Below are positions 8,942-17,170 of a DNA stretch of 64,000 bases, piece after piece. How positions within the stretch are numbered: position 1 is the stretch's first letter; the number at the start of each line of letters is the position of its first letter. Both the position numbers and the translations under genes were made by a program. The notes below the pieces were generated by a model, which saw only the letters and a list, made by a program, of their open reading frames with translations, did no database searches and had not been told where the DNA came from. Source of the stretch: CAZUGO01 sp964619935 (lineage in GTDB: Bacteria; Planctomycetota; Phycisphaerae; UBA1845; CAIVHJ01); NCBI GenBank assembly GCA_964619935.1, contig CAZUGO010000036.1:1-64000 (forward strand), written 5' to 3'.

Positions 8942-11668
8942 TTACGGATCGACCGGGCCCCAGGCCCCCAGCAGCGCTGCCAAGTCCGAACTGTCGACCG
9001 TGCCGTCGCAATTGAGATCCGCCGGGCACAAGAACAGTTCGATCGGGCCGCCCGCGGACAGTCCGGCGCCGCAGGTCAAGGTCACCGTGCCGCTGCCGTA
9101 GTCGTTGGAAAACGACCCGCCGATACGAATGGTGTGGCAACTGCCGGCGCTGACGATGCCGGACAGCCGCGAAGTCGACTTGGCGCACCCCGCGGTGTCG
9201 TCATCACAGTTGAACAGCACCATCGTGTCACAGTCGCAGCCGGAGTACAGCGCCAGCGCCGTGTCAAAGTCGGCCTGGCCGCAGGTGCTGACGTCCAGGA
9301 TCCCGCTGCAACTGGCGGTGTAGTGATACCAGATATCGTTGTAGGTCTGACCGTCGACTTCGCAGGCGCCGTGGGCCGGGCCGTCGGTGGTCGCGCCGCT
9401 GACGTTGAACGCTGTGCTGCCGTCACCGACGGGTACGGCCATGGCGCAGTCATCATTGGCCGGCACCGCGAAGCATGGCAGGCAGGTCGTGGCCGCCAGG
9501 GCGGCACAGGATGCATCCCAGTCGACGTCGCAGCAATCGGAGTCCAGGTCGCACACGGCGGTGCAGCAATCGACCTGGTCGCAGCCCGCCGAGCCGTTGG
9601 CGGCACAGCAATCACCGGCGCCCACAGCGCACGCCGCCGGTGGACAGGCATCGCACAGTGATTCCGGCAGATACTGCCCGCCCGCCGCTTGGCAGTCCAC
9701 CTCGTTCAGGATCAGACATGCACCTGGACCGTCGGCGTTGCAACAAGCACTTGGCGGCCCGACGCACGGACCCCAGGCGCCCAGCAGCAGGGCCAGGTCG
9801 AAGGCATTGACCGTCCCGTCGTTGTTGATGTCCGGGTGCGGCACCTCGTCGGGCACGGTGATCAACTGATCTTGTGACACCGAGTTGCCACAGGCGTCCT
9901 CCACCGTCCAGGTGCGGGTGATGACCACCGGGCAGGTATCCGAGGCCGAATCCTGGAAGGTCGGCGGCGGCACCGGGCCGCAATTGTCGCTCGCCGAAGC
10001 CTGCCCGGTGTTGGCAGGAGCGGTCGACTCGTAGTAGCCGACGGCGATGTCCGGCGGGACGGTCAACTCCGGCGGGGTGCTGTCCTGCACCGTGATGGTC
10101 TGTTCGCAGGAACTGGCGTTTCCGCAATCGTCGGTCGCCGTCCAGGTGCGGGTGATGGTTCCCGTGCCGTTACAGCCGCTCAGGTCGGCGCTGTCCTTAT
10201 AGGTGACCACCGGAAACAGTGTGCAATTGTCGACCGCGGTGGCGAAGCCCACTTCCGTGGTCGGCGAGTTCGCCGAAATGACGATGGTTCCGCCGTAGAA
10301 GTCAACCCCATCGCTGCCATCGTCGCCGGCGCTGTCGTAGGTCAGGGTGCCCGAGAAGAAGAACGAACCGTCCATGCCGAAAACCGGCATGTCGGTGGTG
10401 AAGTCGGGATTGCTGCCTGCCGCTGGATCGAACCAGTGGATCTTGCCGTCACTGACCAACTCGCCGGCAATCTCAACGGTGAACAGTGTGCCGCTCTGGG
10501 TCAGGTCGTTCTGGGTGATGCTCACGGCACCCGGGTCCAGACCGCTGCTGCGGAACAGGCTGTTGATGATCTCGTTGGCCGGATCCGCCGGACCCGACGA
10601 AGCGCCCTTGTAATCGCCGATGGACCACACCACCGGCCCGGCAGCGGCCCGGTTGGCGATGGACCCGTCGACGTTGTCATAGGCCGTGAGCGTCGGGAGG
10701 GTCACCGAACCGTCGAAGCTCGGTGCGGGCAGGATCAGGTCCAGGCCGAACTGGTCAGGAACCGCCTGAAACAGCCCGAACCAACTGAGCAGCCCGTTTC
10801 CGGTCAGGGGTGTATTGTCGAAGTTGAATTCGCTGCCGTTGGTGTTGGCCTGGCTGAACTGGGCCCGCAGATAGGCCTGGTTGGCCGGATTCTCGCCGCC
10901 GCCGTTGTCGTTGTAATAGATGGCGACTCCGCCCTCGACAATCCCCAGCAGGATGCCGGGCTCGGCGGGCTCGGCGCACTCGATGGCCACGTCCGCCGGG
11001 CAGGTGATCTCCGGCGCGCCGCCGTCGGGCACGATCGCCGGCGAGTCGATCAAGGTGGTGTCCAGCGCAAGGCCCTCGAAACTGAGTTCCGAGTCGAACG
11101 GTTGCGTCAGGTCGAAGCCGGCCGACACCGGGGCGCAAGCCGCGTTGACCGTGAACACCAGGGTGGCCAGCAGGGCGTCGTCCTCGATGGCCGGCTCCAG
11201 AGGGGCCACCGACCCATCGAGTCGAATCTCCCCGGGGGCCACCTCGGCGGTGGCGATGGGTTGGACATGCAGCGTGAACGGCACCGGCGTGTAGCTGCTC
11301 AGGCTGCCGTCGTAGCTCATGGTGGCATCGTCGTACTCCAGGAACGCCTGAAAACCGGTGGCCGGCCCCTGCAAGTCGCGCAGCCACAGCTCGACGATGA
11401 CCTGCAGCCCGGGGACCTGGTCATTGGCGTCCGACTGGCAGGTGTCGGCCTCCAAGGCCAGCGTGCCGCTGTTCGTACCTGAAGTCTGCCGCCGAGCTCG
11501 GTCGCGTTCGCGCACCCGGTCGCTCGTGACGCTGGCCCCGCCGTGAACGGTCTGGTCCGCTGTAAACCGCACGTCCACCTGCGCGGCGGCCGCGGTCCAA
11601 ATCGGCGCCAGGGTGGCTGCGGCCAGCAGCACCGTCCACCCGGCGGTTGTCAATCGTGTCCGTTGCAT
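8942..11668 (-). CDS. Secreted cohesin-like / HYR / dockerin-like multidomain protein
   Basis: An exported protein of 908 residues, function unknown. The ATG at 11668 is preceded by AAGGGAG at 7 bases and opens a signal peptide ending near AAAAQ. After it come a cohesin-like domain (about 60-215: VIVELWLRDLQG, GFQAFLEYDD, ATLVFTV), an HYR-type start ITCPADVAIECA, a region with DNNGGGENPANQAYLR, two HYR/Ig-like repeats (RTWTATDDCGN, RTWTVEDACGN), an internal dockerin-like loop (DINNDGTVNAFDLALLLG), a Cys-rich stretch, a jelly-roll-like region with YNDIWYHYTASCSG, and a final dockerin-like loop (DLNCDGTVDSSDLAALLG). It is a paralogue of the gene starting at 16526. It follows the small cohesin-like gene by 41 bases in the same direction, so a shared transcript is likely. 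An upstream in-frame ATG at 11713 is less likely because it lacks a signal peptide. Confidence 0.75.
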   Translation of the reverse strand: MQRTRLTTAGWTVLLAAATLAPIWTAAAAQVDVRFTADQTVHGGASVTSDRVRERDRARRQTSGTNSGTLALEADTCQSDANDQVPGLQVIVELWLRDLQGPATGFQAFLEYDDATMSYDGSLSSYTPVPFTLHVQPIATAEVAPGEIRLDGSVAPLEPAIEDDALLATLVFTVNAACAPVSAGFDLTQPFDSELSFEGLALDTTLIDSPAIVPDGGAPEITCPADVAIECAEPAEPGILLGIVEGGVAIYYNDNGGGENPANQAYLRAQFSQANTNGSEFNFDNTPLTGNGLLSWFGLFQAVPDQFGLDLILPAPSFDGSVTLPTLTAYDNVDGSIANRAAAGPVVWSIGDYKGASSGPADPANEIINSLFRSSGLDPGAVSITQNDLTQSGTLFTVEIAGELVSDGKIHWFDPAAGSNPDFTTDMPVFGMDGSFFFSGTLTYDSAGDDGSDGVDFYGGTIVISANSPTTEVGFATAVDNCTLFPVVTYKDSADLSGCNGTGTITRTWTATDDCGNASSCEQTITVQDSTPPELTVPPDIAVGYYESTAPANTGQASASDNCGPVPPPTFQDSASDTCPVVITRTWTVEDACGNSVSQDQLITVPDEVPHPDINNDGTVNAFDLALLLGAWGPCVGPPSACCNADGPGACLILNEVDCQAAGGQYLPESLCDACPPAACAVGAGDCCAANGSAGCDQVDCCTAVCDLDSDCCDVDWDASCAALAATTCLPCFAVPANDDCAMAVPVGDGSTAFNVSGATTDGPAHGACEVDGQTYNDIWYHYTASCSGILDVSTCGQADFDTALALYSGCDCDTMVLFNCDDDTAGCAKSTSRLSGIVSAGSCHTIRIGGSFSNDYGSGTVTLTCGAGLSAGGPIELFLCPADLNCDGTVDSSDLAALLGAWGPVDP

Positions 11669-11709
11669 GTTGTTGCTCCCTTCAAACAATGCTTCACCCT
11701 CCTCAAGGA

Positions 11710-12429
11710 TCATGACGGGCAGTTTCCCCAGGCCCCCAGCAGGGCGGCCAGATCCGCGGCGTTGACGGCGCCATCACCGGTCAGGTCCGGACAACACGTG
11801 ACCTGGCCATCACACCCCGGCGTGCCCCAGGCACCCAGCAGGCCGGCCAGGTCCGCAGCGTCGATCACGCCGTTGCCGGTGAAGTCCGGTGGACACGAGA
11901 ACATCACGGTGGACTGCCCCAGGGCACCGGTGACTTCGATCCCGTCCAGCAGGGCCCGGCTGTGGCCGAAGACGCCGATCGCTGCCAGCAACTGCAAGCT
12001 CGCCGGACCGGCATCAGACAAGACTTCAAAACTGAAGGTCGTGATGATCAGGTCGCCGGGGGCCGGCGGCGCCAGCAACTCCGACTGCGGCCTGCCCAGC
12101 GCCGTGAAGATGGCGTCTCCATCTCCCAGGTCGGTGTTCACGCCGTCGGGATCATTGAGGAATCCCGCCAGCAGGAAAGTTGCCTCGGCATCATCCTGGT
12201 CGCTGCCCAGCAACTGCAAGGCCGCCGGATCCCATGACAGCACGGCATCGACCGCATCAAAGGCCTGCACATTCGGTCCGTCAGAGGCGACCACGAACTG
12301 GATGTCCAGCACGGCACCGAGGCACGTGGTTTGTTCGTCCGGGACGAAAAACAGATCGACCCCATCGGCCGCAGCCGGAGCCGCGGCGGCAAGCACAATC
12401 ACTAGAACTGCCGCTGTGCGACGAATCAT
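11710..12429 (-). CDS. Small secreted cohesin-like protein with two dockerin-like repeats
   Basis: A 239-residue exported protein. The ATG at 12429, with GGGAG 9 bases upstream, opens a signal peptide ending near APAAADG. Residues about 25-170 look like a cohesin-type beta-sandwich (VDLFFVPDEQT, AVLSWDPAALQLLGSD, DLIITTFSFEVL). Two tandem dockerin-like loops close the protein (DFTGNGVIDAADLAGLLGAWG, then DLTGDGAVNAADLAALLGAWG). Having both partner-type modules in one small protein is the interesting point. Binding between them is not shown by sequence. It sits between two larger paralogues and is 74 bases from the upstream gene. Confidence 0.72.
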   Translation of the reverse strand: MIRRTAAVLVIVLAAAAPAAADGVDLFFVPDEQTTCLGAVLDIQFVVASDGPNVQAFDAVDAVLSWDPAALQLLGSDQDDAEATFLLAGFLNDPDGVNTDLGDGDAIFTALGRPQSELLAPPAPGDLIITTFSFEVLSDAGPASLQLLAAIGVFGHSRALLDGIEVTGALGQSTVMFSCPPDFTGNGVIDAADLAGLLGAWGTPGCDGQVTCCPDLTGDGAVNAADLAALLGAWGNCPS

Positions 12430-12503
12430 GTCTGCGTGCTCCCGTGCAGGAACGGCGACCTCCGCTCCGGCGCTTGTCCGGAGCGGAGGCGCCACTCAAC
12501 GAA

Positions 12504-15500
12504 CTAGCGTCCCGACTCCTGCAACAGGCGCTCGGGATGGGCCGCGCGGATATGAAACTCCATGGCCCCTGACAAGGTCTGCGGCAATCCGTTGCGGCTC
12601 TCGAAGATCCGGACATCCTGGTGGTTGACCACGCCGTCGCGGTTCAAATCGGACCGCTGGGCAATCCACTCATCCAACTCCGCGGCCTGGACCTCAAACT
12701 TCCCTGGCGGGCTCAAGGTGCTGGAGGCGCACGCACAGCTACTCAGGGTCAGCCACTCCGACGTCATCAGCGAGTAGTCTTCGCTGCCCACGGCGCCGCC
12801 GTTGTTGAAGTCGGCATCGCGGGTTCCATCCCAGGAGCAGTCGCCATCTGACGCCAGGGCGCCGAACGTCGCGATCAGGAACGTGACGTCGTTGATGTCC
12901 ACGTCTCCGTCGTTGTCGTTGTCGCCCGGCTCCAGGCTGATCAGGGTATCCGCCAGGTACTGGGTCCCGCTGGCGCTCAACGTCGACGTGTCCCACTTGG
13001 TGTGCTGCTCGTCCTTGGCACACAGCGCGGACCAGTTTCCGCAGGCCATTTCGAAGGTGGCCGCGGCCCGCACCGGCGTCCCCAGATCGGCGTCGTGGTC
13101 AACGAAGTCCATCTCGATGTCGGTGGTGGTGCTGCAATCATCCGTGACGAAGTGGATGCACCGCGTGGTAGGCGCCGAACCCAGCAACTCGACCTCGACG
13201 TCGATCTCGGTGACCGGAGCAACGGTGACGTCGAAGGTGCAATCATCCGTGTTTCCGCAATCGTCTTCGGCCGTGCAGGTCACCGCGGTGGTCCCGACCG
13301 CGAAGGTCGACCCGCTGTCGGGTACGCAGGTCACCGCCGGCGACACGTCGCAATCATCCAGCGCCGTCGGATGCGTGAAGTTGACCACTGCGCCGCACCC
13401 GCCGGGGTCGGAATTGACCGAGATGTCGGCGGGACAGGTACCGATCACCGGATCGGTGGTGTCCTGAACGGTGATGATCTGGTCACACGTGGCCACGTTG
13501 CCGCAGTCATCCTCGGCGGTCCAGGTCCGGGTGATCACCTCCGGGCAGCCCCCGCTGGAGGAGTCACCAAAAGTGATGTCCGGGCTGGCGGTGCAGTTGT
13601 CCGTGGCCGACGGTCCACCGTTGGCCAGCGTGTTGTCGATCGCCAGCGTGTCGACCTCCAGGAAGGTAAACCACATGTAGCGGTGCCCGCCGACCACGGT
13701 GGCGATGATGTCCGCCGGGTGGTTGAGGGTCTCGGTCCACAGCAGCGTGCCGCCGGCATCGCGGAGGTTCAGGTCGACCTCCAGCGTGCCGTCGCCCTGG
13801 TCGTGGAAATCCCACTCGAAGGTGTACCACCCGCCGGCCGTGATGACATAGTGATTGATCGACGCCAGATCGTTGCGCCGCGTGAAGTTGGTGTTGTTGC
13901 TGCCGCCGACCAGAATCTCGCCGGAGGCGTTGCTGGCCGTGTGGAAAATGAAGTCCCGCAGGTGCCCGCCGGCCTGGTTGTTGGCCGCCGTGGACAGGTC
14001 CCAGCCGTAGGTGTCGGCCAGAACCGCCGGGTCCGCCAGATCCATGTAGACGTCCAACTGGGTGATGAAGCCGCCGTCGAAGGTCGAATCGTACCCACCC
14101 AACCGGGTGAAGGCCCCGGTGAAGTCGTCCGGCGGGGCCGGCAGAACGGTGGAGTCGATCATTCCATGGAACCCACCGCTGCTGGAGGCGATTCCTCCGG
14201 TGCCCGACGCCACCCGCGAGACGGTGCTGTTGAAGTGGTTCCAATTGTTGCCGCCGGCCGCAAACCCGGGGTCTTCAAACCCTTCGAAGTGGGTCAGGGC
14301 GGTGTGCGCAGGATCGATGGGCTCATCGCACTCCACGGTGACATTCAGCGGGCAGGTGATCTCCGGAAGGGTGGTATCCTCCACGACGATCTCCTGGACA
14401 CACGAGTCGCTGTTGCCGCAGTTGTCGGTGGCCGTCCAGGTTCTCAGGAGGGTCCCGGTGCCGCTGCATCCGGTCAATCCCGAGGTGTCATCGTTCACCG
14501 CAACCGCCGGCAGCAGCTTGCAGTTGTCGGTGGCGGTGGCCACACCGGTCACGGACTGGGCGTTGGTGGTGACCGTCAGGGCGCCCGCGAAGAAGTCCAC
14601 ACCCGCACCGGAAGCCGCGAGTTCGAGCGTTCCCGAGACGTAGAAGTCGCCTTCCAGCCCGAAGTTGCTCATGGGCGAATCCGGGGTGCTGGGCGTGAAC
14701 CAGTGAATGATCGCGTCGGAATTCAGCCGGCCCTCAAAGGTCAACGTAATCGGCGCGATGCTGCTCAAGGACAGTTCGACGATTTCGATGTCGACTATCG
14801 GATCGCCGCCGGCAGGTCCCCGGATGGAGCTGTTGGTCGGCTGGTTGCTGGGGGTCACCGGCCCGTTGGGTGCATTCGGCTTGTAGTCATTGAAGGCCCA
14901 ACTGACCGTCCCTGCCGGCGTCGCGCCTGCCGGTGTGCTGTCGGTATTGTCCACCGCGGTCAGGGTGGGGATGGTCACCGAGCCGTCGTCGCTGGCCAGC
15001 GGCCGCACCAGATCCAATCCGAACTGAGTCTGGCCGGCAGGCAGGCCGCTGAAGATCGACTGCCAGGTAATGCCTGGGACCCCGGTGAGGTCGGTGTTGT
15101 CGAAAAAGAACTCGGCGCCGTTCTCGTTGCCCAGACTCACCACCGTCCGCAGATAGGCGGCGTTGGCCAGCTCCTGCGGGCCGGTCGTGTTGTAGTACAA
15201 GGCAATCCCGCCGGTGCCGACGCCGGTCAGCCCGAGCAGTGTGCTCGGACCGGTCTCCTCGTCGCACGCCACGCTGGTCGCGGCGGGGCAGGTGATCACC
15301 GGATCGGTGTCGTCGGCGGTGATCTCCGGCGAATCCACCAGCAGCGTCAGCAGCGGGTTGCCCTCAAAGCTCAACTCCGAGTCGAATGCCTGGGTGAGAT
15401 CGAACGCGACCGAGGTCGGATCGCACTCGGCGGCCACGGTGAACACCAGCGTCGCCAGCAGGGCGTCGGCCGAAGTTCCGCTGTCGCCGAAGGACACCGA

Positions 15501-16526
15501 GCCGTCCAGCCGCAACTCACCGGCGGCCACGTCGGCGGTCGCGATCGGCTGGAAGTGCAGTGAAAACGGGGCCACGCTGTAGCTGCTCAGGCTGCCCTCA
15601 TAGGTCAACTCGGAATCATCAAATGCCAGGAACGCCTGGAACCCGGTGACATCCTGAGCCAAGTCGCGCATCCACAGCTCCACCACAATCTGGACATCGG
15701 AAGCCGCATCCTGATCCTGCTGGCAGGCCACTGCCTCGAGGCTCAGGGTTCCCTGCGGCGGCGGCTCGAAATCGTAGGCCTCGTTGAACCCGCCCCCGAA
15801 GCTGTGCGCAATGGAAACATCGTCAAAGTAACCGAGCTGATTCTGGTTGAAGGAGCCGACACCGATCTCCACCAGCAGCAAGTCGGCATCCAGAAAATCG
15901 GATGACATCACCGCCAACCACTGGTTCAAGGTGCGCAGCGGCGGTCCGCCGGCGGTGTTGGGCTGCCCGAAGCCGCCGGTCCACCAGAACACGCCGCTAT
16001 CGCCGTCGATACTGGCGGTGATCCAGGTGTCCAACGGCGGACTGACCGATGAGCCCTCAGAGCCCGACTGGTTCCAGGTCGGCTCGTAGACCAACACCCC
16101 GAAACAGTCACCGGCGCTGGCCCCGTCGTCGCACACCGCGTTGAAGATGGTCAGTTTCAGCGAGGGGGCCGCAGCGAGATTCTGGGTGCCGTTGCTGGCC
16201 TTGTAATACGAATACGCCAGGCTCAGGCTCGAGAAGATATCGCCGGGCTGCCCATAGCTGTTCAGCACGCCGACATTGGCTCGATCGCTGTTGTCGGTGG
16301 TGGTGGTCAGCCGCGCGGCCCCGATGGGCAGCGGCTGGGTGGTTTCGAGCGGAGCCCCCGCTCCGGTGAGATCGACCACCGCCGCATCCCCCGCCGACGT
16401 GACAGAACTCTCATACCAGACGCCGGGGGTGGTATTGGAAGACGGCGCGAAGGAGGTGACCGTAGTGGCCCCGAGGGGCGCCGTCCACACCACCAGGTTC
16501 ATGGCAATTGCCTTCACGAGTTTCAC
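12504..16526 (-). CDS. Giant secreted HYR / cohesin-like protein
   Basis: A 1340-residue exported protein, function unknown. Translation starts at a GTG at 16526 with AAGGAG 6 bases upstream; the signal peptide ends near PLGATT. Residues about 20-250 resemble a jelly-roll or choice-of-anchor domain, followed by a cohesin-like domain very close to that of the gene at 8942 (VVELWMRDLAQD, GFQAFLAFDDSEL, IATADVAAGELRLDGSV). Several HYR repeats follow (ITCPAATSVACDEE, ITCPLNVTVECDEP, RTWTAEDDCGN), with a jelly-roll-like insert between them, and a diverged dockerin-like tail (DNDNDGDVDINDVTFLI, DLNRDGVVNHQDVRIFE). It heads a likely three-gene operon running down to 8942. Confidence 0.72.
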   Translation of the reverse strand: MKLVKAIAMNLVVWTAPLGATTVTSFAPSSNTTPGVWYESSVTSAGDAAVVDLTGAGAPLETTQPLPIGAARLTTTTDNSDRANVGVLNSYGQPGDIFSSLSLAYSYYKASNGTQNLAAAPSLKLTIFNAVCDDGASAGDCFGVLVYEPTWNQSGSEGSSVSPPLDTWITASIDGDSGVFWWTGGFGQPNTAGGPPLRTLNQWLAVMSSDFLDADLLLVEIGVGSFNQNQLGYFDDVSIAHSFGGGFNEAYDFEPPPQGTLSLEAVACQQDQDAASDVQIVVELWMRDLAQDVTGFQAFLAFDDSELTYEGSLSSYSVAPFSLHFQPIATADVAAGELRLDGSVSFGDSGTSADALLATLVFTVAAECDPTSVAFDLTQAFDSELSFEGNPLLTLLVDSPEITADDTDPVITCPAATSVACDEETGPSTLLGLTGVGTGGIALYYNTTGPQELANAAYLRTVVSLGNENGAEFFFDNTDLTGVPGITWQSIFSGLPAGQTQFGLDLVRPLASDDGSVTIPTLTAVDNTDSTPAGATPAGTVSWAFNDYKPNAPNGPVTPSNQPTNSSIRGPAGGDPIVDIEIVELSLSSIAPITLTFEGRLNSDAIIHWFTPSTPDSPMSNFGLEGDFYVSGTLELAASGAGVDFFAGALTVTTNAQSVTGVATATDNCKLLPAVAVNDDTSGLTGCSGTGTLLRTWTATDNCGNSDSCVQEIVVEDTTLPEITCPLNVTVECDEPIDPAHTALTHFEGFEDPGFAAGGNNWNHFNSTVSRVASGTGGIASSSGGFHGMIDSTVLPAPPDDFTGAFTRLGGYDSTFDGGFITQLDVYMDLADPAVLADTYGWDLSTAANNQAGGHLRDFIFHTASNASGEILVGGSNNTNFTRRNDLASINHYVITAGGWYTFEWDFHDQGDGTLEVDLNLRDAGGTLLWTETLNHPADIIATVVGGHRYMWFTFLEVDTLAIDNTLANGGPSATDNCTASPDITFGDSSSGGCPEVITRTWTAEDDCGNVATCDQIITVQDTTDPVIGTCPADISVNSDPGGCGAVVNFTHPTALDDCDVSPAVTCVPDSGSTFAVGTTAVTCTAEDDCGNTDDCTFDVTVAPVTEIDVEVELLGSAPTTRCIHFVTDDCSTTTDIEMDFVDHDADLGTPVRAAATFEMACGNWSALCAKDEQHTKWDTSTLSASGTQYLADTLISLEPGDNDNDGDVDINDVTFLIATFGALASDGDCSWDGTRDADFNNGGAVGSEDYSLMTSEWLTLSSCACASSTLSPPGKFEVQAAELDEWIAQRSDLNRDGVVNHQDVRIFESRNGLPQTLSGAMEFHIRAAHPERLLQESGR

Positions 16527-17170
16527 GATTTGCTCCTTTGATCATTGGGCCTGATTCTGAAGACCAGCCGCCCCAGGCAGGCCGCCGGGGCACAGCCGCA
16601 CACCCCACGTCCCTGACGTCCCGACTCCCGCGCCGGAGTTTGGGGACGGGCCGCCCATTACGGCATTCAAGCATCCGCACGCTCCGGTTGCTTAACAACG
16701 CTGTCGTGGTTCAAGCCAGAAGCGCTCGGCAATCCAGCGATCCAGCTCGAAGCCTGGATCAGGGCGGGGCTTTCCCTATGAACGTGAACCGCAAACCCTC
16801 CCTGTGGGTGTGCGCCGTCAACCTACGCGGGCCACCGACGCCTGTCAAGTGGCGCTGAAAAAACGGTAGTCCCTTTTGGGGCCACCTCTTGCGGGCGGCG
16901 GACCTGCTGCCGCCGCACTGGAAGATGGCCCCACACACCACCCATGTCTTTGCCAAGGAACAGCTTGCCCCTTGGGGTAGGTGGCCCGTGCGGGTCGGAA
17001 CCTATCCAATGCGCCACCAGGAAACGCGAATTCCGATTAATCTGCAATTGGGTCAGCGGCGGTCCGCGCACGACCACGGGGATGCAAGCTCAGGAGTCTC
17101 TCAATGGTCCAAGGCGCGACAACCGCCAGGCGGGTGTGGCCTCGGTGGCAGGTTCTGCGACAGTGGCGGG
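16527..17170. other. 644-base gene-free region
   Basis: This gap lies between the start of the giant HYR gene and the stop of the first choice-of-anchor B gene. Its left half (16527-16877) should hold the promoter of the HYR gene, but I see no good -35/-10 pair. Its right half contains three clean nested stems, listed separately as a possible structured RNA. Short open frames here on both strands have no ribosome site and no recognisable motif. Confidence 0.6.
16878..17071. ncRNA. Possible structured RNA, family and strand unknown
   Basis: Three consecutive stem systems are visible. GGGGCCA (16878-16884) pairs with TGGCCCC (16926-16932) around an inner GGCGGC/GCCGCC stem. CCAAGG (16953-16958) pairs with CCTTGG (16970-16975), with CCACC and GGTGG outside it. 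GTGCG (16988-16992) pairs with CGCAC (17067-17071), with CCAAT (17006-17010) and ATTGG (17047-17051) inside. The signatures of tmRNA, RNase P RNA, SRP RNA and cobalamin riboswitch were looked for and not found. On the minus strand a run of six T follows about 15 bases after the first stem, and the RNA would lie about 350 bases upstream of the HYR gene. It may be a small RNA, a leader element, or chance folding in GC-rich DNA. Confidence 0.35.

Noticed and set aside
13002..15563. Plus-strand open frame of 853 codons opposite the HYR gene
   Set aside because: The minus-strand protein has recognisable HYR and cohesin-like domains and a ribosome site. The plus frame has low-complexity Gly/Arg/Val composition and no motif.
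16878..17071. tmRNA, RNase P RNA, SRP RNA or cobalamin riboswitch
   Set aside because: The conserved sequence blocks of each were looked for on both strands and not found.
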